NCBI RefSeq assembly: GCF_965232925.1
Contig: NZ_CBDDRA010000001.1
Coordinates: forward strand, 248,001-312,000
DNA from: Tumidithrix helvetica
Lineage (GTDB): Bacteria > Cyanobacteriota > Cyanobacteriia > Pseudanabaenales > Pseudanabaenaceae
Direction of reading: 5' to 3'
DNA: 64,000 nt
The position numbers and the translations under genes were made by a program. Shown in pieces: positions 39,515 to 49,033 of the stretch. Below the pieces are notes generated by a model, which made no database searches, was not told where the DNA came from, and saw only the letters and a list, made by a program, of their open reading frames with translations. Numbering within the stretch: the first letter of the stretch is position 1; the number at the start of each line of letters is the position of its first letter.

Positions 39515-39832
39515 GTGGCAACTCTACAACAACAAAAAATCCGAATTCGCCTCAAAGCCTTTGACCATCGCTTGCTCGATGCCTCATGCGAAAAAATTGT
39601 GGAAACAGCGAATCGCACCAATGCTGCTGCGGTTGGCCCTATTCCTTTACCTACTCGCCGTCGTATTTACTGTCTATTGCGATCGCCTCACGTAGACAAA
39701 GATTCGCGGGAGCATTTTGAAACCCGTACTCATAGTCGCATCATTGATATTTACCAACCTTCTGCAAAAACGATCGACGCTCTGATGAAGCTAGATTTGG
39801 CAGCAGGCGTAGATATCGAAGTAAAACTATAA
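39515..39832 (+). CDS. rpsJ: 30S ribosomal protein S10
   Basis: Ribosomal protein S10, 105 aa, from the GTG at 39515 (MATLQQQKIRIRLKAFDHRL). A longer frame upstream is not needed, as S10 of this length is standard. Conserved segments are GPIPLPTRRRIYCLLRSPHVDKDSREHFE and TRTHSRIIDI. It is part of the small-subunit head and also an antitermination factor (NusE). In cyanobacteria it commonly follows tufA; here it stands alone behind a 630-base spacer. Confidence 0.96.
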   Translation: MATLQQQKIRIRLKAFDHRLLDASCEKIVETANRTNAAAVGPIPLPTRRRIYCLLRSPHVDKDSREHFETRTHSRIIDIYQPSAKTIDALMKLDLAAGVDIEVKL

Positions 39833-39998
39833 GCAACTTTAGGCTCTTAAAGGTTTGGGGTTGTTATCCACAATTCTGAGCCTGCCAAATATTTAAATCC
39901 AAATTTATTAAGCTATTGGCTGCGGTCAGTAGCTATTTTTTGTTTATCGTTTAAACTACTGAATATCATCCTTAACAAATGGCTCAAAGTGGTGTGCG

Positions 39999-41045
39999 AT
40001 GTTTAAGATCAAAATAAAGATCAAATATTTTTTGGTGGTTTTGCTGGCAGCGATCGCTACGTTTCTGGGGATTGTTGGTAGTCACAGCTATTCCGAGGCA
40101 AAGGCAAACGCCAATTTTATAGCAGCCACAGCAGGGCAAGATGTATTTATGCAGCCACCCGCACCCGTGGTGATGGCAGAGGCTCGTGTAGACAATCCTA
40201 GTTTGCAAAAAGCGGGTCTAACTTTGGAAGAAGTGGGGCAGGGGATCTATTCCCTCGTGGCAAGTACTGACTTTCCACCCCAACCTGGTCTAGCAATCTG
40301 TAATGCGGGGATTGTAATTGGTAGTGATGGGGTTCTGATTATTGATGCATTTCAAAGTGAAGAGTTAGCTCAGCTGGTTTTTTCTACGGTTAAGACCCTG
40401 ACCGACAAGCCCGTCAAGTATGTTTTAAACACGCACTACCACTTTGACCACACAGGTGGAAACCTCGTGGCTTCTAAACTGGGAATCCCGATTATTGGTC
40501 GCGGTGTGATTCGTGAATATATCCAAAGCGGCAGACTGCAAACCTCTGGGGTCATACCCCCTACGGTGATTGTGAACAGTCAAACCGATATTTGGCTAGG
40601 CGATCGCCAAGTCAGAATCGAACGTGTTGATGGTCACTCAGCAGGAACAGATCTAGTTGCCTACGTCCCTGATGCCAAAGTGCTATTTACAGGTGACATG
40701 CTATTTAACAAGCGCATTCCCTTTACAGGTGACTCCGATATTCGCCAGTGGCAAGGAAGTTTATATCGCTTGATTGCTACCTACCCCGAAGCAAAGGTTG
40801 TACCAGGACATGGCCCGATCGCAGATGTGAGTGCCTTACAAACACAACAAGCCTATTTCAGTACGCTAGAACGCACTGCCTTAGAGTGGAAAGCTCAAGT
40901 CTTGAGTAAAGAGCAGGCTCTGAGCAAGTATGCGAGGATTCCCGACCCCTATCAAGGCTATAAGTTTCAAGCACTCTATACGGGCAATCTCGATAGTGCT
41001 TACGAACAATTTACCCGTAGTGCCACAATTCCGCTGATTCCATAA
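39999..41045 (+). CDS. exported metallo-beta-lactamase-fold hydrolase
   Basis: A 348-residue protein with an N-terminal signal peptide (FLVVLLAAIATFLGIVG) and an MBL-fold domain. The metal motif is HYHFDH (146-151). Further ligand positions are DGHSAG, FTGDMLF and VPGHGP. The domain order resembles SoxH/quinoprotein-relay or class B3-like hydrolases, so the natural substrate is uncertain; beta-lactamase activity should not be assumed. The M23 peptidase gene follows after 43 bases in the same direction, and the two may be co-transcribed. Confidence 0.9.
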   Translation: MFKIKIKIKYFLVVLLAAIATFLGIVGSHSYSEAKANANFIAATAGQDVFMQPPAPVVMAEARVDNPSLQKAGLTLEEVGQGIYSLVASTDFPPQPGLAICNAGIVIGSDGVLIIDAFQSEELAQLVFSTVKTLTDKPVKYVLNTHYHFDHTGGNLVASKLGIPIIGRGVIREYIQSGRLQTSGVIPPTVIVNSQTDIWLGDRQVRIERVDGHSAGTDLVAYVPDAKVLFTGDMLFNKRIPFTGDSDIRQWQGSLYRLIATYPEAKVVPGHGPIADVSALQTQQAYFSTLERTALEWKAQVLSKEQALSKYARIPDPYQGYKFQALYTGNLDSAYEQFTRSATIPLIP

Positions 41046-41088
41046 TTTCATCTTTCTCACACACCCGTAGCCAAGAGGCTCAGAATGT

Positions 41089-41970
41089 ATGCTCAGACTA
41101 AAACTTAAACCCCTGTTTCTGATGGTATTGAGTCTGGTTGCCATTGCGATCGCGGTGGTGGCAGGAGTTCCTAAAGCGGAAGCCTTGCAAGCCGCTCTGT
41201 CTCCTGCCAACCCGCAATTGGGTGATACGGTCACTGTGTGGATCGCCACAAAGCAGCCCACAAACACGCCCCCCTCTGTAACGATTAATCAAAAGCAATA
41301 TCCTACCTTTCTGGTTGCTCCTAAACGTTGGCGTGCTTTTATTCCGACGACACCGCTAGATCGGGTGGGCGATCGGCAGGTGCGGGTAGTTGCCGAAGGA
41401 TTGCAACAGGTGTTGACCTTGCGATTACTCGATCGAAATTTTCCCACGCAAAGCATCTGGCTTGACGACAAGGCAGCCGCTCTAGATGTCTCTGACTACG
41501 AATACGAGCGCGTGTCAGCATTTAAGAAACTTGTGACCCCGCAAAAATTTTGGCAGGGTGCCTTTCTGCGACCGAATGATGGTCCTGTAACCTCAGGGTT
41601 TGGTGTGCGCCGCTATTACAATGGTGTGTTTGCCAATGACTATTACCATCGGGGTGTTGACTATGCAGGGGATACAGGCTCGGCAGTTATTGCTCCCGCT
41701 GCAGGGCAAGTAAGGCTTGTTGGTACTGTCGCCCAAGGCTTTCAGTTACATGGAAATACGATCGGCGTCGATCACGGTCAGGGCATTGCCAGTATTTTTC
41801 TTCACCTGAGCCGCATTAATGTGCGTGAGGGAGATTTTGTAAAGGCTGGGCAGGTAATTGGTGCAGTAGGTTCTACGGGTGCTGCTACTGGCCCTCACTT
41901 ACATTGGGGTTTATATGTAAATGGGGAGTCGATCGATCCTGTCCCTTGGCGAGAAAAGGGTTTGCAGTAG
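41089..41970 (+). CDS. M23 family peptidoglycan endopeptidase, exported
   Basis: A 293-residue murein peptidase with a signal peptide (LFLMVLSLVAIAIAVVAG), an N-terminal beta domain (about 30-135) and a C-terminal M23/LytM domain. Zinc ligands are visible in YYHRGVDYAG (HxxxD) and HLHWG, with the catalytic-type His in IFLHLSRI. All LytM residues are present, so it should be active on peptide cross-links rather than a degenerate activator. It ends before a pair of hairpins shared with a convergent GGDEF/EAL gene. Confidence 0.93.
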   Translation: MLRLKLKPLFLMVLSLVAIAIAVVAGVPKAEALQAALSPANPQLGDTVTVWIATKQPTNTPPSVTINQKQYPTFLVAPKRWRAFIPTTPLDRVGDRQVRVVAEGLQQVLTLRLLDRNFPTQSIWLDDKAAALDVSDYEYERVSAFKKLVTPQKFWQGAFLRPNDGPVTSGFGVRRYYNGVFANDYYHRGVDYAGDTGSAVIAPAAGQVRLVGTVAQGFQLHGNTIGVDHGQGIASIFLHLSRINVREGDFVKAGQVIGAVGSTGAATGPHLHWGLYVNGESIDPVPWREKGLQ

Positions 41971-42002
41971 CGATCGGGAATCATCTATGAATCCTGTAGG
42001 AT

Positions 42003-42043
42003 AGCCGAGACGGCTGTCTATAATGTCAGGCATCTTGCCTGAC
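42003..42043. terminator. two hairpins between convergent genes
   Basis: A 5-bp stem AGCCG-AGA-CGGCT lies at 42003-42015. A perfect 8-bp stem GTCAGGCA-TCT-TGCCTGAC lies at 42025-42043. Related GGCAAGATGCCTGAC sequence occurs at the 3' end of the 45049 gene. It is probably the terminator of the M23 and/or the GGDEF/EAL gene. Confidence 0.55.
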
Positions 42044-42093
42044 CCACAAAAATCTTATGAATTAATTTGGGTTCAGTGCTGAAATTTCTGCAC

Positions 42094-44634
42094 TTAAATT
42101 TCAGCGCTAAGGATTTTTTCGATCGCTTCGACGGGTAAGGGTGCGGCAAATAAATAGCCTTGTACCTGTTCGCAACCGATCGATTGCAACTGTTCGAGTT
42201 GCTGCGTTGTCTCTACGCCTTCCGCAATCACGTTCATATTGAGTTTGTGGGCTAGATCGACGATCGCTTCAATAATCTCGCGGTTCTCCCCATTGACACC
42301 GAGGCGATCGATAAAGGAGCGATCGATTTTAATTGTATCCAGTGGGAAATTATGCAGATAACTCAACGATGAGTAGCCTGTGCCAAAGTCATCAAGGCTG
42401 AGTTTAATTCCTAGGGCTCTTAGTTGCTGCAAAAGACTGCTCGTTTTGACGACATCTCCCATGATCGTGCTTTCCGTGATTTCTAACTTGAGGTTGCGCG
42501 ATGGTAAGCCTGTCTCTTCTAAGACTTGACAAATCTGTTCTAGGAGATCGGATTGGAAAAATTGCCTACCCGACAAGTTCACGCTGATTTCCATCGTTTG
42601 GGTCGCAGGAAATTTACTTTGCCAGGCGTACATTTGACGGCAGGCTTCTCGCAGTACCCAGATGCCTAAACGCACAACCATCCCTGTTTCCTCTGCTGTC
42701 GGAATAAATCGATTGGGGATGATAAATCCCAAGGTGGGATGCTGCCATCGCACTAAGGCTTCAAACCCGCCGATCTGACCTGTAGTGGTGACCACGATCG
42801 GCTGGTAATAGACGACAAATTCCGATCTTTCGAGGGCATGTCTGAGATCGGTTTCTAGCTTTAACTGCTCGATCGTGCGTGAATGCATGAGTTGGTCGAA
42901 TAACTCATAGCGGTCTTTTCCTCGGGCTTTGGCATGGTACATGGCAATGTCGGCATCTCGAATATAGCTCTCAGGAGATTTATTGCCTAAAGTGCTCAAG
43001 ACAACACCAATACTGGTATTGACAAAAATTTCATAGCCATTGAGGTCGAAAGGTCGCTTCAGCGCGTGAGCAATTTGCTCGGCAACTTGAATCGCCCGAT
43101 CGCGGTTGGTAATATTTCTCAGCAAAATGGTGAACTCATCGCCCCCAAATCGAGCCAAGGTGTCATCGGAGTCAAGGCAAGATTTTATTCTTGCAGCTAC
43201 TTCTACAAGTAAGCGATCGCCGACAAAATGCCCCAAACTATTATTGACGAGCTTAAAACTATCGAGATCGAGAAACAAGACAGCAAATACATGGGCCGGA
43301 TCTTGCTCAGTCCGCTCAAACGCAGCTTGCAATTTTTTCATAAATGCGGTGCGATTGGGTAACCCCGTTAGGTCATCGCGATCGGCGGCATATTGCAACC
43401 TAGCGAATGCCTCTTGAATCTGTACTGCCATGCGGTTGAAAGCCTTAGCCAATCGCCCTAATTGATCGGAACCAGCACGGTTTTCAGGTACACGTTGCTG
43501 CCATTCGCCTTGAGAGAGGGCATCAGCCGCCTCAATCATTTGTAAAATTGGCTGCACGAGCGATCGCGATGTCAGCCATCCTAGGCTCACCGATACAATC
43601 AGTGCCAAAAAGCAAAGTAGAATCGTCATTTGGGTATTGGCATGAATCTGTGCCATAAAGTCATCCTCAGGGACAACCACCACAATTAGCCAATCAATGC
43701 CAAGGCGATCTCGTAAAGGAGTAACTTGGGCAAACTGACGCTTGCCCTCACTCTCAAACGTAAGTTGAATGGCGCGATCGGGCGAGCTACTATTGAGGAT
43801 TTCCGCTTCTAATTTTTGTGCTGCGGCTCGAATCAGAGGATTTTCACTTTCTGTTGCCTTAATTCGAGCAGTTTGTTCGCCGTTAATGATAAATACTGGA
43901 TCTTGCGTCGATGTACTCACTAACATGCCATCGCGCTCGATGATGAAGGTTTGCCCTGACTGCCCAATTTTGATGTCTTGCAAAAATTCATTGACCTGCA
44001 AAAACATAAAGTCAGTACCCAGCACACCTGTAAGGTTACCCGCGCGATCGTAGACAGGCTGAACCGCCGTAATTCCCAAGCCTTTGGTGACAAAGTTACG
44101 GTAGATCTTTGTCCAACCAGGTTTATCAAACGCCACCGCAGCTTTATACCAAGGGTGCATCCTCGGATCGAATTTAGGAATGACATCGACAAGTTGGAGG
44201 CGATCGCCGAGCGGACTCGCCATGAAATAGTTAATATTGCTATTGGTCGAGCGATCGACCAGACCAACCTGTACTTCCCCACTGGGCAAGCGTCGTGCTG
44301 TAAAAAACTCGCCCTTGGTATTGCCAAAGAAATGAAAGCTAATCTGAGGAAATGTTACGACTTGTTTCCAAAAATGACGACCACGGATGCGATCGTTCTC
44401 TAGATCGAGTTGTCCCGTCGCGATCGCATTCGCAGTAATTTGATTCACCAATGGTGGAATCTCAATGTAAGCGAGTAGTCGCTCTTGAATCCTTGCTGTT
44501 ACCTCGTTGCGCAATTTTGCCGCCACCTCATTGACAGCTTTCTGTCCATTCTGTAGGGATAACCAACCTGTTAAACCTACTGCAACGACAATTTGCAGAA
44601 CAAAGGGTATGACCAAAATCGAGCGTAATGACAA
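42094..44634 (-). CDS. membrane-bound GGDEF/EAL cyclic-di-GMP protein with periplasmic sensor
   Basis: An 846-residue sensor. Order: transmembrane helix 1 (SILVIPFVLQIVVAVGLTG), a Cache-like periplasmic domain (about 30-330), transmembrane helix 2 (about 335-355), HAMP (about 356-410), GGDEF (DDLTGLPNR to FGGDEFTILL) and EAL (GFEALVRWQHP, then DDFGTGYSSLSYL). Both catalytic motifs look intact, so synthesis and/or hydrolysis of c-di-GMP is possible. The ligand of the Cache domain is unknown. No neighbour explains its output; control of motility or biofilm is a family expectation. Confidence 0.93.
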   Translation of the reverse strand: MSLRSILVIPFVLQIVVAVGLTGWLSLQNGQKAVNEVAAKLRNEVTARIQERLLAYIEIPPLVNQITANAIATGQLDLENDRIRGRHFWKQVVTFPQISFHFFGNTKGEFFTARRLPSGEVQVGLVDRSTNSNINYFMASPLGDRLQLVDVIPKFDPRMHPWYKAAVAFDKPGWTKIYRNFVTKGLGITAVQPVYDRAGNLTGVLGTDFMFLQVNEFLQDIKIGQSGQTFIIERDGMLVSTSTQDPVFIINGEQTARIKATESENPLIRAAAQKLEAEILNSSSPDRAIQLTFESEGKRQFAQVTPLRDRLGIDWLIVVVVPEDDFMAQIHANTQMTILLCFLALIVSVSLGWLTSRSLVQPILQMIEAADALSQGEWQQRVPENRAGSDQLGRLAKAFNRMAVQIQEAFARLQYAADRDDLTGLPNRTAFMKKLQAAFERTEQDPAHVFAVLFLDLDSFKLVNNSLGHFVGDRLLVEVAARIKSCLDSDDTLARFGGDEFTILLRNITNRDRAIQVAEQIAHALKRPFDLNGYEIFVNTSIGVVLSTLGNKSPESYIRDADIAMYHAKARGKDRYELFDQLMHSRTIEQLKLETDLRHALERSEFVVYYQPIVVTTTGQIGGFEALVRWQHPTLGFIIPNRFIPTAEETGMVVRLGIWVLREACRQMYAWQSKFPATQTMEISVNLSGRQFFQSDLLEQICQVLEETGLPSRNLKLEITESTIMGDVVKTSSLLQQLRALGIKLSLDDFGTGYSSLSYLHNFPLDTIKIDRSFIDRLGVNGENREIIEAIVDLAHKLNMNVIAEGVETTQQLEQLQSIGCEQVQGYLFAAPLPVEAIEKILSAEI

Positions 44635-45048
44635 TATTTCCCCCTATATTGTTTATATTCTCACTAATAACACTTAGCAGCTAGCTCTCAAACATTATCA
44701 CGTCCGTATACTGACACCAAATATGATGCACGCAATAATTCTATAGTTATATCAAATCCCAAAGCTACAACGAGATTGGAACTTATCCAACTATACTGAC
44801 ATGAAGCGCTTAGCCCAGTGGTGGTAGTAAGTCTCTATCTATAAAACTTCTAAAACTATTCCGATCGGCATATAGCGATCCTTAATTGTTTGTGAGCGTA
44901 GTAAGAGCTGAAAGCCCTTGCAGGCAGGATACCTGCGCTACAAATGCATTAAAACTCAGTTAGGATTGCTATAGATGAAAGCCTACTTATTGGAGTCAAG
45001 AATTGGGTAAATGATGATGGATAGAAATCATTCTTAACTTTAGAGCCT
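44635..45048. other. divergent intergenic region between the GGDEF/EAL and cobA-hemD genes
   Basis: No gene or tRNA seen. The second half holds a GCAGG..CCTGC stem near 44918-44935, followed by ACTCAGTTAGGATTGCTATAG; a close relative follows the cobA-hemD stop codon (about 46808), so this is a local dispersed repeat. Promoters for both flanking genes must lie here. Confidence 0.5.
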
Positions 45049-46788
45049 ATGATTGCAGTCAATCCCAGTCATTCTTATCCCGAGCAAAATCCCAGTAATG
45101 GAACTTCGCCCGATCGCGAAATTTGCGAAAAACTAGCTCCTTTCATGGAGAATTCATCTTACTTAACCCCAGTATTAGGGAAGGTATTTATTATTGGCGC
45201 GGGAATTGGAGGTATCGAATATTTAACCGTCAAAGCCCATCAACTCCTCTCTCAGGCTGATGTCATCATCTATGACGCCCTAGCGGATGAATCGCTATTA
45301 CAACTTGCCTCCCCATCTTGCCGTCTGATATCCGTAGGGAAACGGGGTGGTCAAGCTTCCATTCGGCAAGCGGATATCAATCAGATCCTGATCGAACAAT
45401 GCCAGCAAGGGAAGCAGATCGTAAGGCTCAAGAGTGGCGACCCTTGGGTGTTTGGGCGTTCGGTTGCTGAGATTCAAGCGCTTTATGAGGCGAAATGCGA
45501 ATTTGAGGTGGTGCCTGGGATTTCTAGTGCGATTGCTGCGCCACTTCTAGCAGGTATTCCGCTCACTGATACGGAATCCAGTCCTTGTTTTGCCGTGCTG
45601 ACTGGACATGACTTGGAGCTTCTGCCGTGGCAGGCATTACATCAGATGCCTACGTTAGTGATTCTGATGGGAACGCTGAATCTGAGACTGATATTGGATA
45701 AACTTCTGGCTGGTAAAGTTGCTGAAACACCGATTGCGATCGTGCAGTGGTGCGGCAGACCCGAACAACAGATCTGGATAGGAACGCTAGCAGATATTCT
45801 CACGAAATTACCCGATCGTTCCCTCTCACCATCGGTGATTGTGGTGGGGGATGTGGTGCAATATCACACTTGGATATTTAGACAGAATCCGTTTAAGCAG
45901 ACAATGATGCAGGACAATGAAAAGCTAAATATCAACGACATGCCCATGGAAATGCAAACCAATCAAAAATCATTGCCATTGCAGGGTAAACGCATTCTTG
46001 TCACCAGAGCCGCAGGTCAGTCTAGCCAATTTACAGAAATGCTGACCAGTCAGGGAGCAGAAGTTCTGGAAATGCCCACCCTAGCAATTTTACCGCCGAC
46101 GAGCTGGTCAGCCTTAGATGGCGCGATCGCTAACCTCGAAAACTACGATTGGCTGATTTTAACCTCTGCAAATGCCGTAGAGAGCTTCTTTGAACGGTTA
46201 CGTCATGCTGGCAAAGATAGCCGATCGCTGCACAAACTAAAACTGGCAGTAGTCGGACAAAAAACAGCAGATATTCTAGGGAAATATGGCATTACTCCCG
46301 ATTTGATTCCACCCAACTTTATTGCCGATGCCCTGATCGAAACGTTTCTCGAAAAATTTCCCACCATTGAGGGTACGCGAATTCTCTTTCCGCGCGTCCA
46401 GTCAGGTGGAAGGGAAATCTTAATCGAGCAGTTTAAACAGCACGGTGCAGCGATCGCTGCCGTTCCTGCTTACGAGTCAGGCTGCCCCACAGAAATCGAT
46501 TCTCAGGCATTAAAGGCAATCCAAACTCAGCAAATTGATGTCATTAGCTTTGCCAGTTCTAAAACCGTAAAGCACTTTTGTCAGCTCCTTTCGGGTGTCG
46601 CAGCCACGGATATCTGGCAATCTTGGTTGTTGCCTGTGAAAATTGCCTCAATTGGACCGCAGACTTCTCTTACTTGCCGCGAACTATTGGGAAGAGTAGA
46701 TTGCGAAGCAGAGGAATATACCCTAGAGGGGCTGACAGCAGCCATTACTAAGCTGGTGCAGGCTATCCCTATGAGGCAAGATGCCTGA
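45049..46788 (+). CDS. cobA: uroporphyrinogen-III C-methyltransferase/synthase fusion
   Basis: A 579-residue two-domain protein of tetrapyrrole synthesis. The N-terminal part (about 45-280) is SUMT/CobA, which methylates uroporphyrinogen III to precorrin-2 with SAM: GKVFIIGAGIGG, VRLKSGDPWVFGR and VVPGISSAIAAP are diagnostic. The C-terminal part (about 312-575) is HemD, uroporphyrinogen-III synthase (ILVTRAAGQSSQF, LTSANAVESFFE, SFASSKTVKHF). The fusion makes uroporphyrinogen III and feeds part of it to siroheme/cobalamin. The stop codon lies beside a GGCAAGATGCC hairpin. A separate hemD elsewhere cannot be excluded. Confidence 0.93.
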   Translation: MIAVNPSHSYPEQNPSNGTSPDREICEKLAPFMENSSYLTPVLGKVFIIGAGIGGIEYLTVKAHQLLSQADVIIYDALADESLLQLASPSCRLISVGKRGGQASIRQADINQILIEQCQQGKQIVRLKSGDPWVFGRSVAEIQALYEAKCEFEVVPGISSAIAAPLLAGIPLTDTESSPCFAVLTGHDLELLPWQALHQMPTLVILMGTLNLRLILDKLLAGKVAETPIAIVQWCGRPEQQIWIGTLADILTKLPDRSLSPSVIVVGDVVQYHTWIFRQNPFKQTMMQDNEKLNINDMPMEMQTNQKSLPLQGKRILVTRAAGQSSQFTEMLTSQGAEVLEMPTLAILPPTSWSALDGAIANLENYDWLILTSANAVESFFERLRHAGKDSRSLHKLKLAVVGQKTADILGKYGITPDLIPPNFIADALIETFLEKFPTIEGTRILFPRVQSGGREILIEQFKQHGAAIAAVPAYESGCPTEIDSQALKAIQTQQIDVISFASSKTVKHFCQLLSGVAATDIWQSWLLPVKIASIGPQTSLTCRELLGRVDCEAEEYTLEGLTAAITKLVQAIPMRQDA

Positions 46789-46829
46789 CCTACAAGGATT
46801 TCTATAACTCAGTCGGGATTGCAAGAGGT

Positions 46830-47888
46830 TTAAGCCAGAACCGTCTGACGTTGCCAAGAGCGACCCATGACTTCAGCGATTTTTGCCAATTCAGGAATGA
46901 GTTGGTCAAACTGCTCGGGGGTCAAGGATTGTGGCCCATCTGATAGCGCCTTTTTAGGATTGGGATGCACTTCAATCATGAGCGCATCTGCACCAGAGGC
47001 GATCGCGGCTTTACTCATAGATGGCACATAATCCGACCAACCCGTACCATGACTGGGGTCTACCATAATTGGTAGGTGGGTGAGCTTTCTAAGCACAGGC
47101 AATGCGGACAAATCGAGCGTGTTGCGCGTATATTCGCGATCGAAGGTACGAATACCCCTTTCGCACAAAATCACATTGGGGTTTCCTGCTGCCAAAATAT
47201 ACTCCGCCGCCATCAGCCAATCATCAATACTGGCTGCCATGCCGCGCTTCAGCAAAACAGGCTTATTTTGCTTACCAATTTGCTTGAGCAGAGAGAAATT
47301 TTGCATATTTCTGGCGCCAACCTGCAAGATGTCGGCGACCTCAGCGATTTTCTCGATATCGGGAGTATCCATCACCTCCGTGATAATGCCTAAACCACTT
47401 GCCTCTCTTGCCGTAGCCAACAGTGATAAGGCACTTTCTCCATGTCCTTGAAAAGCGTAGGGAGAGGTACGTGGCTTGTATGCACCACCTCTTAGAAAAT
47501 GAGCCCCTGCTGCCTTTACCCGTTTGGCAACCTCGACAATCATCTCTTCGTTTTCGACGGAGCAAGGTCCAGCAGTAATCACGAGAGGATGATGTTCGCC
47601 AAAGTAAACATCGCCATTGGGGGTAGGGACAAGGATTTCGCTGGCTTCATTCTGACGATATTGCCGACTTGCCCGTTTAAATGGGCGCTCTACGCGCATA
47701 ACGGACTCAATCCAAGGGCTGATTTCTGAAATACGGTTGGTATCTAGCTCTGCGGTTTCTCCAACCAGACCGAGCACAACTTTATGCTTTCCGACGATTT
47801 TTTCTGGAGAGAGTCCCCATGTGGATAGCTCTTCACAAGTACGATTAATTTCAACTTCTGGTGTGCCAACTTTCATCACGACGATCAT
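46830..47888 (-). CDS. aroF: 3-deoxy-7-phosphoheptulonate synthase (DAHP synthase)
   Basis: DAHP synthase of the type I-beta class (352 aa), catalysing the first step of the shikimate pathway, PEP plus erythrose-4-phosphate. An N-terminal ferredoxin-like regulatory domain (about 1-75, MIVVMKVGTPEVEINRTC) precedes the TIM barrel. Motifs are GPCSVENEEM, RGGAYKPRTSPYAFQG, VLLKRGMAAS and VDPSHGTG. The N-terminal domain in this class mediates feedback by aromatic amino acids. It is a monocistron by spacing. Confidence 0.95.
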   Translation of the reverse strand: MIVVMKVGTPEVEINRTCEELSTWGLSPEKIVGKHKVVLGLVGETAELDTNRISEISPWIESVMRVERPFKRASRQYRQNEASEILVPTPNGDVYFGEHHPLVITAGPCSVENEEMIVEVAKRVKAAGAHFLRGGAYKPRTSPYAFQGHGESALSLLATAREASGLGIITEVMDTPDIEKIAEVADILQVGARNMQNFSLLKQIGKQNKPVLLKRGMAASIDDWLMAAEYILAAGNPNVILCERGIRTFDREYTRNTLDLSALPVLRKLTHLPIMVDPSHGTGWSDYVPSMSKAAIASGADALMIEVHPNPKKALSDGPQSLTPEQFDQLIPELAKIAEVMGRSWQRQTVLA

Positions 47889-47975
47889 GGCAAAAATTCC
47901 CTAAACAATAGGTTTTATATTGAGTCTTTATTGTAGGCGCTCTATCTGTCTGACTTCATCTATCCCACAGCCTAA

Positions 47976-48470
47976 CTAACAGCCTGCATCCCCAACCACG
48001 GGAATTACGATCGCTGGTTCACCGATCTTTTTGACCCGAATTACGCCTTTGTCGATCGCAACGGACTCAATTTCGCCGAGTTTTCCCAGTGTAACTTCGA
48101 CTTCTACGATAATTTTGCCATCCAAGCTCTGAAAGGTTTGAAAAGTCTTTTGTCCGTAAAAATCACTACCACGGGCTTTAATGCGTCTAAACTTGGCGAT
48201 CTGCCCGTCGAGCATCATAAGCATGGGGCGTTTAGAATTATTGTCTTGATTTAAGCCATTAAAGAAAATATAGTTTCTTCGATCGGAATTTCTAGGCGTT
48301 AAGTTGGGTTTCCACAGCGTCATGCCACAACCGCCGCCGCCACTGGCAAAGAGTTGGTCAAGCGTAAATTCGCCGATCTCAGGGGGCAAGGCAAATACTG
48401 GAGTCGGAGTACCTAGGGATAGTAGCAAAAGCCATGCGATCGCTTTATTAATTTTGGATCGGGCTAACAT
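47976..48470 (-). CDS. exported protein of unknown function, rpsO operon end
   Basis: A 164-residue protein with a signal peptide (KAIAWLLLLSLGTPTPVFA). The mature part opens with FTLDQLFASGGGGCGMTLW, carrying a cysteine, and ends with a second cysteine (GDAGC); a disulfide is possible. The rest looks strand-rich (GKIIVEVEVTLGKLGEIESV). It starts 20 bases after pam68 and runs the same way, so it may be the third gene of an rpsO-pam68 unit. I do not recognise the family. Confidence 0.72.
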   Translation of the reverse strand: MLARSKINKAIAWLLLLSLGTPTPVFALPPEIGEFTLDQLFASGGGGCGMTLWKPNLTPRNSDRRNYIFFNGLNQDNNSKRPMLMMLDGQIAKFRRIKARGSDFYGQKTFQTFQSLDGKIIVEVEVTLGKLGEIESVAIDKGVIRVKKIGEPAIVIPVVGDAGC

Positions 48471-48490
48471 TTGGCTTGCACCTAAAGTTT

Positions 48491-49033
48491 TTACTTAGTT
48501 TTGCCTTCCTGCTGGGTCTTTAGCTTTTGCTCGGCGCGTTGCTGCTTCCAAGCTTCTTTTAAATAGCCAAAGTTACGGCTAAACTCTTCGCCGCCCCACC
48601 AAGTGCCTACTCGGTTTTCTTCCCAAGAAGCGGATAGCACACCGTAACTCAGCCCCAAAACACCTAAGCCAAAGCAAAGCATACTTAACAGAACAACCGC
48701 TACATTAGGTAAATCTGCTAAATGCTTGATAACAATGATGTAACTGACAATAAAGATTGCAATCCCCAAAAATGTAGGGATACCACAAAAGAGAGCAACG
48801 CGGCGTGCAATCCGTTTGTTGACCTCTTGTGGGATACCTAAAGAATCATTCTTTGAGGTATTTTTATTTGTACCTTTGACATTCAAAGGTGCATTCTGAG
48901 CCTTAGCCACAGGCGGAGAAGCAGTAGCTTGACGTTCGGGCGCAGAACTGACAGGAGGCTTTTTTTCCTCCTTTTTCTTTTTAGCTCGGTTGCCCGGCTC
49001 AAAGGGAATGCGCTCTTCTGTCGGTTTAGCCAC
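48491..49033 (-). CDS. pam68: PAM68 family photosystem II assembly factor
   Basis: A 180-residue PAM68-like protein (DUF3464). It has a basic, disordered N-terminus (GNRAKKKKEEKKPP), then the conserved IPQEVNKRIARRVALFCGIPTFLG, two transmembrane helices (about 92-112 and 122-142) and the signature SYGVLSASWEENRVGTWWG. PAM68 acts in early photosystem II assembly and chlorophyll insertion into CP47 in the thylakoid membrane. It begins one base after the rpsO stop, so the genes are surely co-transcribed. This arrangement ties translation to photosystem biogenesis. Confidence 0.93.
   Translation of the reverse strand: MAKPTEERIPFEPGNRAKKKKEEKKPPVSSAPERQATASPPVAKAQNAPLNVKGTNKNTSKNDSLGIPQEVNKRIARRVALFCGIPTFLGIAIFIVSYIIVIKHLADLPNVAVVLLSMLCFGLGVLGLSYGVLSASWEENRVGTWWGGEEFSRNFGYLKEAWKQQRAEQKLKTQQEGKTK

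Noticed and set aside
44635..45048. Possible tRNA or small RNA in the spacer before cobA-hemD
   Set aside because: No cloverleaf or TTCGA-type arm could be built; only dispersed repeat and weak hairpins are visible.
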